Assembly: GCA_050999155.1 (NCBI GenBank)
Contig: JBPCPM010000064.1
Span: 1-22,762 of the forward strand
From: JBPCPM01 sp050999155
GTDB lineage: Bacteria; Actinomycetota; Thermoleophilia; Solirubrobacterales; 70-9
Length of the DNA: 22,762 nucleotides
Direction: 5' to 3'
Part shown: positions 21,363-22,762 of the stretch, piece after piece
Numbering within the stretch: position 1 is the first letter of the stretch
How the letters are laid out: each line of letters begins with the position of its first letter
Notes under the pieces: model-generated
Databases searched by the model: none
What the model saw: only the letters and a program-made list of their open reading frames with translations
Told to the model about the DNA's origin: nothing
Translations under genes and position numbers: made by a program

Positions 21363-22326
21363 GCTCTCGGACGCTGTGAAGCAGCCCTGCGGGGGCCGGT
21401 ACGAGGACATCGTCGAGGCCATCGGGCACACCCCGATCGTCGAGCTCCGGCGGTTGTCACCGAAGCCCGGCGTCCGCCTCTACGCCAAGCTCGAGAGCAT
21501 GAACCCGACGGGCTCGGTCAAGGACCGCGTCGCGCGCTCGCTCATCGAGAACGCCGAGCGTGAAGGGCTCATCGCCCCGGGCCAGACCATCCTCGAGCCC
21601 ACGTCGGGCAATACCGGCATCGCGCTGGCGATGATCTGCCGGCGCAAGGGTTACCCGCTGAAGGTCGTGATGCCCGACAACGTCACCGAGGAGCGGACCC
21701 GGCTGCTGACGATGTACGGCGCCGAGATCGTCTACTCCGACGGATCCAAGGGGTCCAACGGCGCCGTCGAGCTCGCCTTGCAGATGGCCGAAGCCGACGC
21801 CTCCTACTACATGCCCTACCAGTACGGCAACGAGGCGAACCCGCGCGCCCACTACGAGGGCACCGGCCCCGAGATCACCGAGGAGCTCGACGAGGTCAGC
21901 GCCTTCGTGGCCGGCCTGGGCACGGGCGGCACCCTGATGGGCGTCGGGCGCTACCTCAAAGAGCAGGACCCGAACACCAAGATCGTCGCGGCCGAGCCCA
22001 TGCAGGGCGAGCCGGTCCAGGGCCTGCGCTCGCTCGACGACGGCTTCATCCCGCCGATCATCGACCTCTCGGTCCTCGACCGCAAGATCATGGTCTCCAA
22101 CCGCGACGGAATCATCTGGACCAAGCGCCTGCTCGAGGAGGAAGGGATCTTCGCCGGCGTCTCGTCCGGCGCCATCGCCTCGGTGGCTGTGCGCGTCGCC
22201 AACGAGATGGACGAGGGCAACGTCGTGTTCATCGTCTGCGACGACGGCTGGCGGTACCTGTCGTCGGGGATCTACACGACCCCGATCGACGAGCTGACTG
22301 ACATCGACTCCACCGTCTGGTGGTAG
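21361..22326 (+). CDS. cysM: CysO-dependent cysteine synthase CysM (O-phosphoserine type)
   Basis: 321 residues, PLP fold type II. PLP lysine K54 (NPTGSVKDR), TSGNTG at 81-86 and the glycine loop GLGTGGT (185-191) are present. The closest pattern I know is M. tuberculosis CysM rather than CysK: YQYGNEANPRAHYEGTGPE, GLRSLDDGFIPPI with R223 at the position of the arginine that selects O-phosphoserine, EEGIFAGVSSGA, and DGWRYLSSGIY. The C-terminal STVWW resembles the mycobacterial tail that closes over the active site. It would join phosphoserine-derived aminoacrylate with the CysO thiocarboxylate. The stop codon lies inside the first arm of repeat copy B. Confidence 0.93.
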   Translation: MLSDAVKQPCGGRYEDIVEAIGHTPIVELRRLSPKPGVRLYAKLESMNPTGSVKDRVARSLIENAEREGLIAPGQTILEPTSGNTGIALAMICRRKGYPLKVVMPDNVTEERTRLLTMYGAEIVYSDGSKGSNGAVELALQMAEADASYYMPYQYGNEANPRAHYEGTGPEITEELDEVSAFVAGLGTGGTLMGVGRYLKEQDPNTKIVAAEPMQGEPVQGLRSLDDGFIPPIIDLSVLDRKIMVSNRDGIIWTKRLLEEEGIFAGVSSGAIASVAVRVANEMDEGNVVFIVCDDGWRYLSSGIYTTPIDELTDIDSTVWW

Positions 22327-22446
22327 CGGTCGCTCAGGCGGCTGCAAGTCGGCGCCTCGCGGTGTCCTCGGTCGCCTGAATAGCGCTGCTATTCAGGCTC
22401 CCTGCGTCCTAGCGAGGCTTGACTTTCGCTCGCCTGAGCGACCGCT
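22325..22446. repeat. Intergenic structured repeat, copy B
   Basis: A roughly 120 bp element starting at the cysM stop codon. Outer arms AGCGGTCGCTCAGGCG (22325-22340) and CGCCTGAGCGACCGCT (22431-22446) are a perfect 16 bp inverted repeat. Core blocks 22351-22376 and 22396-22421 match copy A with one change each, and pair through GCCTCGC/GCGAGGC. The central hairpin GCCTGAATAGC-gct-GCTATTCAGGC (22374-22398) has an 11 bp perfect stem and differs in sequence from that of copy A. The 116 bases after it (22447-22562) hold only a possible GGTTGG/CCAACC hairpin (22459-22464 / 22487-22492) and no gene. Confidence 0.8.
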
Positions 22447-22562
22447 TCACCGTTCGTTGGTTGGGCCGGAAGAAGCTAACGGAGGTCCAACCGGCCGACA
22501 GCCGACTAAGCCGTGTGGGCGATGTGTCTATTGACGGTGGCGACCGGACCCGACGGGGTCGG

Positions 22563-22762
22563 TCAGCCGCCGATGGGCGCTCGGGGGTTGGCTCCCCAGA
22601 ACGTCAGGGTGCCCATCATCGCGATGACGTGCACCAGGACGATGTTGACCACCATCGACTTCGCGGTGGCGGTCCCCACACCGACCGGGCCACCGCCGGC
22701 GTTGTAGCCGTAGTAGCAGCCGACGAGCACGATGACCGTGGCCATCGTCATGCCCTTGATCA
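22563..22762 (-). CDS. YrbE/MlaE-family ABC permease, C-terminal fragment
   Basis: The frame is open to the right edge, so the start lies beyond the window and the ATG at 22751 is internal. The visible 66 residues read IKGMTMATVIVLVGCYYGYN, AGGGPVGVGTATAKSMVVN and a last hydrophobic helix ending FWGANPRAPIGG. 'LVGCYxGxN..GGxxGVGxAT' is the C-terminal signature of the MlaE/YrbE permeases. In actinobacteria these come in pairs ahead of mce genes and form the inner-membrane part of lipid or sterol importers, so an mce cluster probably lies to the right with this gene at its downstream end or its yrbE pair. Which of the pair it is cannot be told. Confidence 0.8.
   Translation of the reverse strand, partial: IKGMTMATVIVLVGCYYGYNAGGGPVGVGTATAKSMVVNIVLVHVIAMMGTLTFWGANPRAPIGG

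Overview
This 22.8 kb window is gene-dense, very GC-rich actinobacterial chromosome. Gene content suggests a deep-branching actinobacterium of the Thermoleophilia/Solirubrobacterales type. The pointers are a WS/DGAT acyltransferase, a protein of the kind databases label fenitrothion hydrolase, a SUF operon led by an Rrf2 regulator, the mycobacterial-type CysO/CysM cysteine pathway, a YrbE/MlaE permease of Mce type, many GTG/TTG starts, and TANNNT boxes just upstream of start codons. The taxonomy is inferred from gene content only. I see no phage, transposase, CRISPR array, tRNA or rRNA.

Layout. 1-1808 (+): the 3' part of a prenyltransferase-repeat surface protein, then a DUF1697 protein. 1805-3343 (-): WS/DGAT acyltransferase with a Rho_N-like tail. 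3423-5422 (+): M28 lipoprotein peptidase and ispH. 5461-6276 (-): a DipZ-C-terminus-like thioredoxin-fold protein without the redox cysteines. 6346-8882 (+): a haem-oxygenase-fold putative diiron oxidase, a cupredoxin-like membrane-anchored protein and an 11-TM membrane protein. 8883-9370: the only gap over 300 bp, filled with hairpins and containing one copy of an intergenic repeat. 9371-18066 (-): one long co-directional block, read right to left as histidine kinase, response regulator, alpha/beta hydrolase, Rrf2 regulator, sufC, sufS, sufU, Rieske ferredoxin, sufB, sufD. 18232-19092 (+): htpX, followed by a strong terminator hairpin. 19243-22326: a rhodanese-E1 fusion (moeZ-like), cysO, a convergent tail-anchored protein on the minus strand, and cysM. 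22327-22562: the second copy of the intergenic repeat. 22563-end (-): the C-terminus of a YrbE/MlaE permease.

How the genes fit together. Sulfur trafficking dominates the right two thirds. SufS/SufU mobilise cysteine sulfur and SufBCD builds Fe-S clusters, which the Rieske protein, the Rrf2 sensor and IspH all need. MoeZ-like activates and thiolates the CysO C-terminus. CysM, which keeps the arginine associated with O-phosphoserine use in Mycobacterium tuberculosis CysM, makes cysteine from it. The Mec peptidase that completes this route is not in the window.

Most interesting: (1) a roughly 110-120 bp intergenic element present twice, with near-identical cores but different palindromic arms that still pair; (2) a palindromic promoter box shared by moeZ and cysM with compensatory changes; (3) a box shared by the Rrf2 gene and the Rieske-sufB-sufD segment; (4) CysO ending in Gly-Gly-His rather than Gly-Gly; (5) several proteins that keep a fold but have lost its usual redox or metal residues.
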